Positions 7,580 to 13,578 of a DNA stretch of 17,726 nt are shown here, piece after piece; the first letter of the stretch is position 1, and the number at the start of each line of letters is the position of its first letter. A model generated the notes under the pieces. The model saw only the letters and a program-made list of their open reading frames with translations, was not told where the DNA came from and did no database searches. Made by a program: the position numbers and the translations under genes. The stretch is taken from contig RPPU01000019.1 in NCBI GenBank assembly GCA_003819975.1, positions 1 through 17,726 on the forward strand. The letters are read 5' to 3'. This DNA is from Desulfobacteraceae bacterium. Lineage in GTDB: Bacteria; Desulfobacterota; DSM-4660; Desulfatiglandales; HGW-15.

Positions 7580-9007
7580 TCATTTCAACCATTTTTTGAA
7601 AAGATCCTCCAACGATATTCCGGCTGCTTCTTCCATCACGATCCGGAAATCGGCGTCCGTGGCCGTTCGGCCGCCGAACCGTTTAAAGTACAGACGCAAA
7701 CCTCTAAAAAAAGCCTCATCGCCCATGGTTTTGCGCAGATCATGGACAAACAACGTGCCCTTGTTATACACAAAACGATCGAAAAGGTATTTATGAGGCG
7801 GTTCGCCGAGCGGGAAAAATCCTTTAGGCGGATATTTGATTTCCGTTTCCATTTCTTTATCCAGGGCGGCCGGCTTGTCGCGATATTCCCAGAGCAATTG
7901 CACGTAGGTCGCAAAGCCTTCGTTGCGCCACATTTCCTGCCAGGAATCGAGGCTGACCCAATCGCCGAACCACATATGGGCCATCTCATGCACCAAAACT
8001 TTTTCACGAATAAATTCGCGGTCCACGAGCACATTGGCCTGGGTTTCGAGCGCCCATTTTTTCTTGGCCTTGATCAAGGTGTAGCCGAATTCTTCGAAAG
8101 GATAAGCCCCGAATTTTTCGCTCATCCAGTCCAGGGCTTCCCCAATAGACGCGCTGTTGGTCTCAAAATCTTTGCGGTATTTGTCCCAGATATAATGGCG
8201 CAATAAAACACCCTTGGGTGAAACGGTTTCGAGGCGCACGTATTTACCGGCCGCGATCGTGGCCAAATAAGTGGCCATGGGGAAGCGGTGTTCCCAAACA
8301 AAGAAGTCGGTGGTTTTGCTTTCGGGTCGATCGGGAGTCGAGCCGATGCGGGCTTCGCTCAGGGCGCCGTTGGCGATTCCGGTATAGCCTTCGGGAACGG
8401 TCAGTTCGAACCGAAAGGTCGCTTTATCGCGGGGATGGTCGTTACAAGGGAACCAGTTCCGGGCGCCGTCCGGTTCGGAAGCGACATACAGCAAATCTCC
8501 GGTCGCTTGCAAACCCAGATAATCGAGATAGTCCTGATACTTGGAACGGTCTTTGGGCGGCGCGCCCCGGTATTGAACGGCAATCTGAAAGGCTTGATTT
8601 GTCGAAAAAGACCCGGGTAAATTGATGATCAATTTGGTCTTATTGCGAAAGAAGGGAGCGGGCAGCCCGTCGATTGCGACAGTTTGGACGTCAAAACCGA
8701 TAAAATCCAATGAAATCTGTTTCAGTTCCTCCATGGTGGCGACGGCAGCGATGGTCACTTCTCCGTTTAGAGACCGGCGGCCCGGAATCAGGTCTAATTT
8801 CAAGATATAATGTTGAATATCATAGCCCGAATTACCCAGTTCCGGAGTGTAGCGGTCGCCGGCGCTCAGGTTTTGAGGATGCAGAATGGCGGATGAAACA
8901 GCGTCCGGCATGGAGCCGGTCTGGGTTTGCGAAGGGGGTGTGACGCACCCGCTTAAGAGCATGAAAATAACTGTGACTATCCAATATAACTTCCATTTTT
9001 TGAGCAT
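7580..9007 (-). CDS. M1 family zinc metallopeptidase (lipoprotein, short aminopeptidase)
   Basis: The protein is about 475 residues from the start at 9007. Residues 1-21 form a lipoprotein signal with lipobox LLSGC and lipidation Cys21, so it is probably membrane-anchored outside the cytoplasm. The gluzincin site is complete: H340-E341-x2-H344, then 18 residues to E363 in WRNEGFATY. A later FVYNKGTLF supplies the usual catalytic-region Tyr. In place of the exopeptidase motif GxMEN it has WALETQAN, keeping the Glu (E321). This ALETQ form occurs in other M1 branches. The N-terminal beta domain includes YDIQHYILKLDLIPGRRSLNG. The chain ends soon after the catalytic domain and lacks the long C-terminal helical domain of ERAP/PepN. 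I chose the start at 9007 because GGAGGA lies 8 bases upstream. A longer frame from 9052 would add 15 basic residues without a ribosome site. Confidence 0.9.
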   Translation of the reverse strand: MLKKWKLYWIVTVIFMLLSGCVTPPSQTQTGSMPDAVSSAILHPQNLSAGDRYTPELGNSGYDIQHYILKLDLIPGRRSLNGEVTIAAVATMEELKQISLDFIGFDVQTVAIDGLPAPFFRNKTKLIINLPGSFSTNQAFQIAVQYRGAPPKDRSKYQDYLDYLGLQATGDLLYVASEPDGARNWFPCNDHPRDKATFRFELTVPEGYTGIANGALSEARIGSTPDRPESKTTDFFVWEHRFPMATYLATIAAGKYVRLETVSPKGVLLRHYIWDKYRKDFETNSASIGEALDWMSEKFGAYPFEEFGYTLIKAKKKWALETQANVLVDREFIREKVLVHEMAHMWFGDWVSLDSWQEMWRNEGFATYVQLLWEYRDKPAALDKEMETEIKYPPKGFFPLGEPPHKYLFDRFVYNKGTLFVHDLRKTMGDEAFFRGLRLYFKRFGGRTATDADFRIVMEEAAGISLEDLFKKWLK

Positions 9008-9015
9008 GTACAGAA

Positions 9016-9021
9016 TCCTCC
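9016..9021 (-). promoter_or_regulatory. Shine-Dalgarno that decides the M1 peptidase start
   Basis: The minus strand reads GGAGGA, 8 bases before ATG at 9007-9005. It fixes the start so that a normal-length lipoprotein signal results. Confidence 0.75.
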
Positions 9022-9109
9022 GAAGGATTTTTAACAAGATTTTTAAATTCATTTATCAGAACCTGGAGTTATTATCAATATCATTGATACGGATGAAGCG
9101 CGTCCCTCC

Positions 9110-9164
9110 GTCATTCCGGCAAATCATGATTTTGCGGAACAAAATCATCATTGAGCCGGAATCC
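9110..9164. repeat. nested palindrome GTCATTCCGGC type, copy 1
   Basis: Outer arms ATTCCGGC (9113-9120) and GCCGGAAT (9155-9162) enclose an inner hairpin: ATGATTTTG, loop CGGAA, CAAAATCAT. A second copy at 13653-13733 has the inner hairpin duplicated. It lies upstream of the minus-strand peptidase gene and could be in its leader or promoter region. A GACAGGATTAGCAGGATG repeat fragment follows at about 9171-9190. Confidence 0.75.
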
Positions 9165-9210
9165 AAAATTTTGACAGGATTAGCAGGATGTATTTTCCGG
9201 GAATTTTTTT

Positions 9211-9556
9211 TTAACCGCAGACTTTGGACAGACGGCCGCAGACAAGACGAAGCCTTTTCCCCGCTCGACTTGAGCGGGGAAAAGACTGTCATGGTTTCAG
9301 GATTTCTTTGATCACAGAATTCACCAGATTAACGAAATCTTCTTTGCCAAGCGGAACTGTCCTCTGTAGCAAGAGCACAGGTGGGAAACAAAATGCGACG
9401 TTTAAGATGATAATAAAAGGAATGTCCGATGAAAACAATAACCTGGCATTGTTTGAAGTACGAAACAAGCCCCGCAGGGCGTGATAGGTTATCGTTCCGC
9501 GGTCGCGGAACGATAAATCTTCATCCGCGGCCATCTGTCCTAAAGTCTGCGGTTAA
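9211..9556. mobile_element. MITE-like modular hairpin element, copy 2 (346 bp)
   Basis: The left end is TTAACCGCAGACTTTGGACA and the right end is the inverse (TGTCCTAAAGTCTGCGGTTAA without the first T). This is the best-preserved pair of terminal repeats in the window, about 38 bases. Inside are hairpin 1 at 9255-9283 (loop GACTT), the flank TGTCATGGTTTCAGGATTTC, about 180 bases of spacer, mini-hairpin GCCC-CGCA-GGGC at 9469-9480, linker GTGATAGG, and hairpin 2 at 9489-9516 (loop GGTC). No protein is encoded, and the spacer differs in length from copies 1 and 3. Confidence 0.8.
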
Positions 9557-9574
9557 AACTCCCCTAGTTTCTCC

Positions 9575-9603
9575 TTGACGAAAACGAAAATTTATCATAT
9601 AAA
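9575..9603 (+). promoter_or_regulatory. sigma-70-type promoter for the small acidic gene
   Basis: TTGACG (9575-9580) is separated by exactly 17 bases from TATAAA (9598-9603). This is the cleanest promoter in the window. It begins 18 bases after the end of the mobile element and precedes a 9671 start with a strong Shine-Dalgarno. A transcript would begin near 9610. Confidence 0.7.
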
Positions 9604-9670
9604 TAGCGCAGTTAAGTCATTCGGAAATCGATTGAATGCAGTGCCGGAGATAAAAAAAGGAGGGCAAAGA

Positions 9671-9832
9671 TTGGAATTTAAATCAAAAGAGAATCAGAAT
9701 TCCGAACCCGAATTGGAGAAAAGCGCACAAATGAATCGCCCAACCGATCAGGTTATTGAAATCGGGGCGAGCGATTTTTTGAAAGAGAATATTATCGATA
9801 TTACGGCCAGCGATTTGATTTACGAAGATTAA
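9671..9832 (+). CDS. small acidic protein with duplicated ASD motif (unknown)
   Basis: A 53-residue hypothetical protein that I do not recognise. I chose TTG at 9671 because AGGAGGG lies at 9658-9664, an ideal distance. The longer in-frame reading from 9575 would begin inside the -35 box of the promoter, so it is unlikely. The first half is charged and polar (EFKSKENQNSEPELEKSAQ). The second half carries two related blocks, IEIGASDFL and IDITASDLI, 13 residues apart, and ends YED. There is no signal peptide, membrane segment or cysteine. The gene has a promoter, a ribosome site and a strong hairpin at its stop, so it looks like a complete single-gene unit. It is bounded on both sides by mobile-element DNA. 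Possible roles include a binding peptide, small regulator or RiPP-like precursor. None is supported by homology. Confidence 0.6.
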   Translation: MEFKSKENQNSEPELEKSAQMNRPTDQVIEIGASDFLKENIIDITASDLIYED

Positions 9833-9874
9833 GGTTTTCTTTTATTTGGCGAAGGGCCAAATAAAAAAAAACCT
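9832..9874. terminator. 19-bp hairpin overlapping the small-gene stop
   Basis: Left arm 9832-9850, loop GAAGG, right arm 9856-9874. Nineteen positions pair with a single C-A mismatch, and the core is ATTTGGC / GCCAAAT. It shares its last base with the TAA stop. The A-rich right arm would end a plus-strand transcript only weakly by the intrinsic rule. On the minus strand the T-rich tail fits better. It is related in layout to the AGGT7-8 hairpins elsewhere. Confidence 0.6.
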
Positions 9875-9934
9875 GTGAGTTTAAAAAAAACTTTTATACT
9901 CTGCCTTGAGCTTGTCAAAGAATTTGCACCCCTA

Positions 9935-10149
9935 TCACGTCGTAGGGGTTCAAAATTTTGAATCCCGACAAGCTCGGTCCATTGCGACGCGGGAGGGGGA
10001 AAAAGTATTTCAGTATTCCTTTGATCTAAATTGCATAGGATCAAAAAAGTGCTTTTAGCAAAGCCTTAAGCCCGGTGAAATAGGGTAGAATTATTGGAAA
10101 TAGCCCGTAGGGCGTTATAGGTTTTTTTTGCTTCAAAAAAAACCTGCGG
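9935..10149. repeat. 215-bp composite repeat, copy A
   Basis: Nearly identical in order and sequence to 12695-12910. It starts TCACGTCGTAGGGG, with a palindrome (arms GTAGGGGTTC and GAATCCCGAC, partly decayed). A TTTGATC ... GATCAAA helix follows, then GGGTAGAATTATTGGAAATA, mini-hairpin GCCCGTAGGGC (10103-10113), GTTATAGG, a T8/A8 hairpin (10119-10145) and CTGCGG. The last six bases are shared with the left end of the next element. The 9833-10492 gap contains no gene, only these elements. Confidence 0.8.
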
Positions 10150-10436
10150 ACGAAGACGAAATTTTTTCCCCGCTCGACCTGAGCGGGGAAAAAGCTGTCA
10201 TGGCTTCAGGATTTTTTTGATCCTAAATAACAGGCTCAAAGAAATCCTTTGCCAGGCAGAGGATTCGGTTTTGAATTTAGGTATCATACCCTAAAGTTAC
10301 GATTGGTGTTATATGAAATTTGAAGGTTGTTAATAGAACGGAACCAAATCGCCCCTTGGGCGTGAGAGGTTATCGTTCCGCAGTCGCGGAACGATAAATC
10401 TTTGTCTGCGGTAATCTGCCCGAAGTCTGCGGTTAA
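10144..10436. mobile_element. MITE-like modular hairpin element, copy 3 (about 293 bp, left end shortened)
   Basis: The left end is only CTGCGGACGAAGACGAA, fused to the A8CC of the preceding T8/A8 hairpin. The right end keeps the full GCGGTTAA-type repeat (to 10436). Hairpin 1 at 10164-10192 has the same arms as copy 1 but loop GACCT. It is followed by TGTCATGGCTTCAGGATTTT, a GGATTT...AAATCC helix, mini-hairpin GCCC-CTT-GGGC at 10351-10361, and hairpin 2 at 10370-10397 with loop AGTC. Confidence 0.75.
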
Positions 10437-10492
10437 AAAGGATTTGAAATAAAATATCTAAAGCCATCTTGACCATTTGCAGTGAAAAAAGC

Positions 10493-11092
10493 ATGAAAAT
10501 CCTAACCGTATCCGATTATGTCGAACCGAAACTCTACCAACAATTCGACGCCCAAACCTTTAACCATATTGATCTAATTTTATCCTGCGGCGACCTCCCG
10601 CCCGAATACCTCGCCTTTTTAGCCAAAACTTTAAACGCGCCCCTTTACTATGTGTTCGGCAACCACGACATCCGCTACGATTATAAAACCCCGCCGGGAT
10701 GCCTGGACCTCAACGGCCGGATCGTTAAATACAAAGGGATTTCTTTTTTGGGCTTTGAAGGTTCCCGGTGGTATAATGGGGGGCCGCATCAGTATAAAGA
10801 ACAGGAAATGCGCGCCAGGGTGCGCCGGCTGCGGTTTAAAATCTGGCGGCACGGTAAACCGGACGTGATCATCACCCATGCGCCGCCGCGGAAAATCCAT
10901 GACGCGGAAGACGAGTGTCATCGCGGCTTTAAGGTTTTTCAATGGCTGATCGATCATTATCAACCCCGGTATTTGATCCACGGGCATATTCATACCGAAT
11001 TCAACGACCCGGCCGAGCGGATCACGGTCGTCAATCAAACCAAGGTGGTGAACAGCTATGGCTATTGGATCTTTGAAACCGATTCTGGGTAA
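10493..11092 (+). CDS. calcineurin-like metallophosphoesterase (YfcE/MJ0936-like)
   Basis: About 199 residues from the ATG at 10493; an in-frame TTG eight codons earlier (10469) is less likely. Metallophosphoesterase motifs in order are SD in MKILTVSDYVEP, GD in LSCGDLPPEYL, GNHD in YVFGNHDIRYD, a histidine in IITHAPPRKIHD and GHIH in YLIHGHIHTEF. These would bind two metals and hydrolyse a phosphomonoester or phosphodiester. The first motif reads D-Y-V instead of D-x-H, so one usual metal-site His is missing. The substrate is unknown. The ribosome site is weak (GTGAAAAAAG). The 3' end overlaps the next gene by 35 bases, which implies coupling and a shared function. Confidence 0.87.
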   Translation: MKILTVSDYVEPKLYQQFDAQTFNHIDLILSCGDLPPEYLAFLAKTLNAPLYYVFGNHDIRYDYKTPPGCLDLNGRIVKYKGISFLGFEGSRWYNGGPHQYKEQEMRARVRRLRFKIWRHGKPDVIITHAPPRKIHDAEDECHRGFKVFQWLIDHYQPRYLIHGHIHTEFNDPAERITVVNQTKVVNSYGYWIFETDSG

Positions 11093-12179
11093 GGGCTGGA
11101 CCGGCTTTAAACGTTTGGTGGGACTGGGTCCGGAAGACCCGGATGCGAAATCCTTTAAAGCCTATCAGCAAAAAGAAGAGGCTTTTGACACCCGTCATTT
11201 GGGCTTGCACCGGATACCTCTGGATAAGATTGTGGGCAGCGTGGGGCGTTATCAGGATTTTGACGGTCAGTTCCGGCCCAAACAACACTTTATCGACGAT
11301 GAACGGCTGGTCACTTTGAAAGGCCTGATGCGGCAGGGGAAAAAATTGCCGCCCATCAAACTCTATCAAATCAAAGACGATTATTATGTTTTGGACGGCA
11401 ACCATCGCGTGGCCGTGGCCAAAGAACTCGGGCGCCGGGAGATCGACGCCCAGATCGTGGAATTCATCCCTTCCAAAAACACCATGGAGAACATCATTTA
11501 CCGCGAGAAAGCCGAGTTTATGGAAAGGACCGGGTTGCCGAATACGATTGTTTTCACCGAGCCGGGTCAGTATGCTTATTTGGGCAAGCAGATCGCGCGG
11601 CACCGGCGGTTTTTAAACCGGGTGCAGTCTAAAGACGTGCCGTTCCGGGAAGCGGCCGGCGATTGGTATAAAACCATTTACAACCCCTTCATCACCATTA
11701 TTAAAAAAGGTCATTTGCTGGGTTCTTTTTCCGGCCGTACCGAGGCTGATTTATATGCCTATATTTCCCTGCACCAATGGGAAAAGGGCTGGGCCGAGCG
11801 CTACGGCAGCGGCATCGAACAGGTGATTTCCCGGAACATGGAAGAATTCAGGCGCAAGATCGGCGCGACCCGCGAATTCGATTACCCCGAAATGGAGCGG
11901 GAAATCATCGCGTTTATATTAATGAACGTGGTGGCGCGCAAAGAGCGCAAGATCATCGAAAAGCTGGCCGGGTTGGAAGAAGTGCGCGAAGTGCATGCCG
12001 TGCACGGCACCGTGGATGTGCTGGTCAAGGTGGTTTTGAAACGGGATTTGTTGTCGTCGGACGCGGAGGTGATCGGCAATTTCGTGCAAAACCATATGCG
12101 TCAATTGCCGGGCGTGCTCGGCACTCAGACCCTGATTCCGTCCCATTCGAACGTAAAAGAAAAACGCGAAGTTCATTGA
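11058..12179 (+). CDS. ParB/sulfiredoxin-like nuclease-fold protein with C-terminal Lrp/AsnC (RAM) domain
   Basis: 373 residues. Residues about 45-140 resemble the ParB N-terminal fold: HRIPLDKIVGSVGRYQDFD, then KLPPIKLYQIKDDYYVLDGNHRVAVAKELG. DGNHRV is the usual phosphate-binding or active-site block. The middle (about 150-290) is helical and of unknown function. Residues about 290-362 look like the ligand-sensing RAM domain of Lrp/AsnC regulators (ERKIIEKLAGLEEVREVHAV, then GTVDVLVKVVLK and LPGVLGTQTLI). No helix-turn-helix is visible. The ATG follows AAGGTGGTG and lies inside the phosphoesterase gene. I infer a small-molecule-sensing enzyme or adaptor working with the phosphoesterase. Chromosome partition is less likely, as there is no ParB HTH and no parA neighbour. 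Confidence 0.7.
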   Translation: MAIGSLKPILGKGWTGFKRLVGLGPEDPDAKSFKAYQQKEEAFDTRHLGLHRIPLDKIVGSVGRYQDFDGQFRPKQHFIDDERLVTLKGLMRQGKKLPPIKLYQIKDDYYVLDGNHRVAVAKELGRREIDAQIVEFIPSKNTMENIIYREKAEFMERTGLPNTIVFTEPGQYAYLGKQIARHRRFLNRVQSKDVPFREAAGDWYKTIYNPFITIIKKGHLLGSFSGRTEADLYAYISLHQWEKGWAERYGSGIEQVISRNMEEFRRKIGATREFDYPEMEREIIAFILMNVVARKERKIIEKLAGLEEVREVHAVHGTVDVLVKVVLKRDLLSSDAEVIGNFVQNHMRQLPGVLGTQTLIPSHSNVKEKREVH

Positions 12180-12218
12180 CCACGGACAGCCACGGATGCT
12201 AAAAAGCTTAAAGAACTT

Positions 12219-12510
12219 TTAACCACAGATAACAGTAATTTCAATCTTCACAAAATTACTTTTTTTCAGTAATTTCAATCTTCACGAAATTACTTTCGGT
12301 CGGATCGCCACAGATGAAAAAGAATTTTTTTTGTTCCGCCGACTTGGCGAAACAAAAAATGTCATCGCTACAGGATTTCTTTGATCTTGAAATTGCATAG
12401 GACCAAAGGAATGCTCTTCGCAAGGCATTAACCCCGATGATATATGATAGGTTTATTGAAAATAGCCCGTAGGGCGTTATAGGTTTTTTTGTTTCAAAAA
12501 AAACCTGCGG
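12219..12510. mobile_element. MITE-like modular hairpin element, copy 4 (divergent stems)
   Basis: The left end, TTAACCACAGAT, resumes at CGGATCGCCACAGATG after a 34-base tandem repeat inserted between. Hairpin 1 (12327-12359) keeps the GACTT loop. Its stem, though, is TTTTTTGTT/AACAAAAAA plus CGCC/GGCG with one mismatch, entirely unlike the CCCCGCTC stem of other copies. The flank TGTCATCGCTACAGGATTTC is kept. A long-range helix follows (GGATTTCTTTGATC with GACCAAAGGAATGC). Then come mini-hairpin GCCC-GTA-GGGC (12465-12475), GTTATAGG and a T7/A8 hairpin, ending CTGCGG shared with copy 5. Confidence 0.7.
12233..12296. repeat. tandem hairpin repeat, two 34-bp units
   Basis: Two direct copies of CAGTAATTTCAATCTTCAC, each continued by (A/G)AAATTACTTT. 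Each unit is itself a hairpin (AGTAATTT with AAATTACT). It interrupts the left end of element copy 4. Confidence 0.8.
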
Positions 12511-12914
12511 ACAAGACTGAATCTTTTCCCCGCTCGACCTGAGCGGGGAAAACATGTCATCGCTACAGGATTCCTTTGATTCTTGATATGCCGGATATAA
12601 GAAATCCTCTAAGCGAGGCAGAGGTTGGGTTGCGTAAATGGACATTTTAAACCACCCCCTGTGTTCGGTAACTGACTTATGGGTAACGATCAGGTCACGT
12701 CGTAGGGGTTCAAAATTTTGAACCCCTACAATCTCGGGCCATTGCGACGCGGGACGGGGAAAAAGAGTTTCTGTATTTTTTGATCTAAAAATCGCACGAG
12801 ATCAAAAAAGTGCTTTTAGCAAAGTCTTAAACCCGTTGAAATAGGGTAGAATTATTGGAAATAGCCCGTAGGGCGTTATAGGTTTTTTTTGCTTCAAAAA
12901 AAACCTGCGGTTAA
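12505..12914. mobile_element. MITE-like modular hairpin element, copy 5 (about 410 bp, composite)
   Basis: It starts CTGCGGACAAGACTGAATC. Hairpin 1 is at 12524-12552 (loop GACCT), followed by TGTCATCGCTACAGGATTCC. It also contains the whole 215-bp composite repeat, copy B (12695-12910), with a perfect 28-base palindrome at 12702-12729, a TTTTTTGATC/GATCAAAAAA helix, mini-hairpin GCCC-GTA-GGGC at 12864-12874 and a T8/A8 hairpin. It ends CTGCGGTTAA, the family right end. Confidence 0.7.
12695..12910. repeat. 215-bp composite repeat, copy B
   Basis: The better-preserved partner of 9935-10149. The palindrome at 12702-12729 is perfect (GTAGGGGTTCAAAA and TTTTGAACCCCTAC). The offset between copies is 2760-2761 along the whole length, so they match with almost no indels. 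Confidence 0.85.
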
Positions 12915-12972
12915 AAAAGTTTTCAAATAGCCCGTAGGGCGTTATAGGTTTTTTTAGTTTCTAAAAAAACCT
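12911..12972. repeat. solo hairpin element (GCCCGTAGGGC + T7A/TA7 hairpin)
   Basis: Follows the right end of copy 5 directly. TTAAAAAAGTTTTCAAATA, mini-hairpin GCCC-GTA-GGGC at 12930-12940, GTTATAGG, then hairpin 12946-12972 with arms AGGTTTTTTTAG and CTAAAAAAACCT and loop TTT. From here to 13240 no further gene or element is clear. The sequence is AT-rich, with one possible GGGGAACATCCCC hairpin near 13221. Confidence 0.8.
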
Positions 12973-13240
12973 GAAATATGCACATTTTTCTGTGCATTTT
13001 TGCACGTTTTTTTGAATCTTCATGGTGAATCAACCCTGCTATTCCTAATGAATCAATACGAAAATAAAAAAAATAGCGTGTAATTTAAGCAAGTTAGCTT
13101 GACTGTGAAAATTTTTAAGCATAATTATGTCTATTGGCGCGGATATTGCAATATTATTTAGACGAAATCGAAAAACTCTATGGAGACCTTGGGGAGTTCA
13201 TTCGATTCCGATACCTCCCAGGGGAACATCCCCCCAATTT

Positions 13241-13290
13241 AATTCCCTCCCCTTGTACCGGTTGACTCAACCGGCCAAGCGGAGGGAATT
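13241..13290 (+). promoter_or_regulatory. long two-tier leader hairpin before the small helical protein
   Basis: Outer arms AATTCCCTCC (13241-13250) and GGAGGGAATT (13281-13290) pair perfectly. Inside, CTTG pairs with CAAG and CCGGTT (13258-13263) with AACCGG (13269-13274), leaving loop GACTC. About 20 pairs form in all. It is followed by GTTTTAT and then the AAGGCGG ribosome site at 13298-13304. It could be an attenuator, a regulatory leader or the terminator of an upstream transcript. No known riboswitch class was recognised. Confidence 0.65.
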
Positions 13291-13310
13291 GTTTTATAAG
13301 GCGGATAATG

Positions 13311-13523
13311 ATGGATCAGGAAACGACAAAATACTTGTGGGCCTTAAAAGAGATCAACAAATCGCTGGTTGTGGCGATTGAAACAGCTCTGGCTTTGATG
13401 GAAAAATGGGAAGAGTTCGATCTGGAGCGTCGTCAGGCCATTATCGAGATGCTGAAACAACTCACGACCCGCAGCAAAGAAGCGTTTGAAGGCGGGTCGA
13501 GCGAACCGCCCGCGGAACATTGA
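13311..13523 (+). CDS. small helical hypothetical protein
   Basis: About 70 residues, not recognised. Two adjacent ATGs (13308 and 13311) are possible starts. AAGGCGG at 13298-13304 spaces better with the second. The sequence is predicted helical and amphipathic: LWALKEINKSLVVAIETALALMEKW then ERRQAIIEMLKQLTTRSKEA, with a polar tail GGSSEPPAEH. There is no signal peptide or cysteine. It is preceded by the long leader hairpin and followed 15 bases later by a terminator-like hairpin, so it forms a self-contained unit. Codon use looks like the genome's, which supports it being real. Confidence 0.65.
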   Translation: MDQETTKYLWALKEINKSLVVAIETALALMEKWEEFDLERRQAIIEMLKQLTTRSKEAFEGGSSEPPAEH

Positions 13524-13537
13524 GATCTGCACCATAA

Positions 13538-13567
13538 CGTCTCAAAGAGACGAAGTTTTCGTTTTTA
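13538..13567 (+). terminator. intrinsic terminator of the small helical gene
   Basis: CGTCTC, loop AAA, GAGACG, followed by AAGTTTTCGTTTTTAT. A short stem with a downstream T-rich tail, just after the stop at 13523. Confidence 0.7.
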
Positions 13568-13578
13568 TAACCGCTGAT

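Noticed and set aside
9575..9670. longer N-terminus (85 codons) for the small acidic protein
   Set aside because: It would start inside the -35 box of a good promoter, and only the TTG at 9671 has a strong ribosome site.
9211..10436. integron attC sites or cassette array
   Set aside because: No integrase, no core GTTRRRY at consistent positions, and inverted ends are shared by the elements rather than flanking genes.
12256..12645. 129-codon minus frame across the 12.3-12.6 kb gap
   Set aside because: It reads through hairpin elements. Its KKPITPYGLF peptide also appears at 7268-7477 only because both read the same repeat.
12219..12972. CRISPR-like array of spaced hairpins
   Set aside because: Repeats are long, nested and of unequal spacing, with no constant 28-37 base repeat and no unique equal-length spacers or cas genes.
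13127..13381. 84-codon plus frame before the small helical gene
   Set aside because: It spans the leader hairpin and overlaps the 13311 gene in another frame. The peptide is rich in Pro/Arg with no domain.
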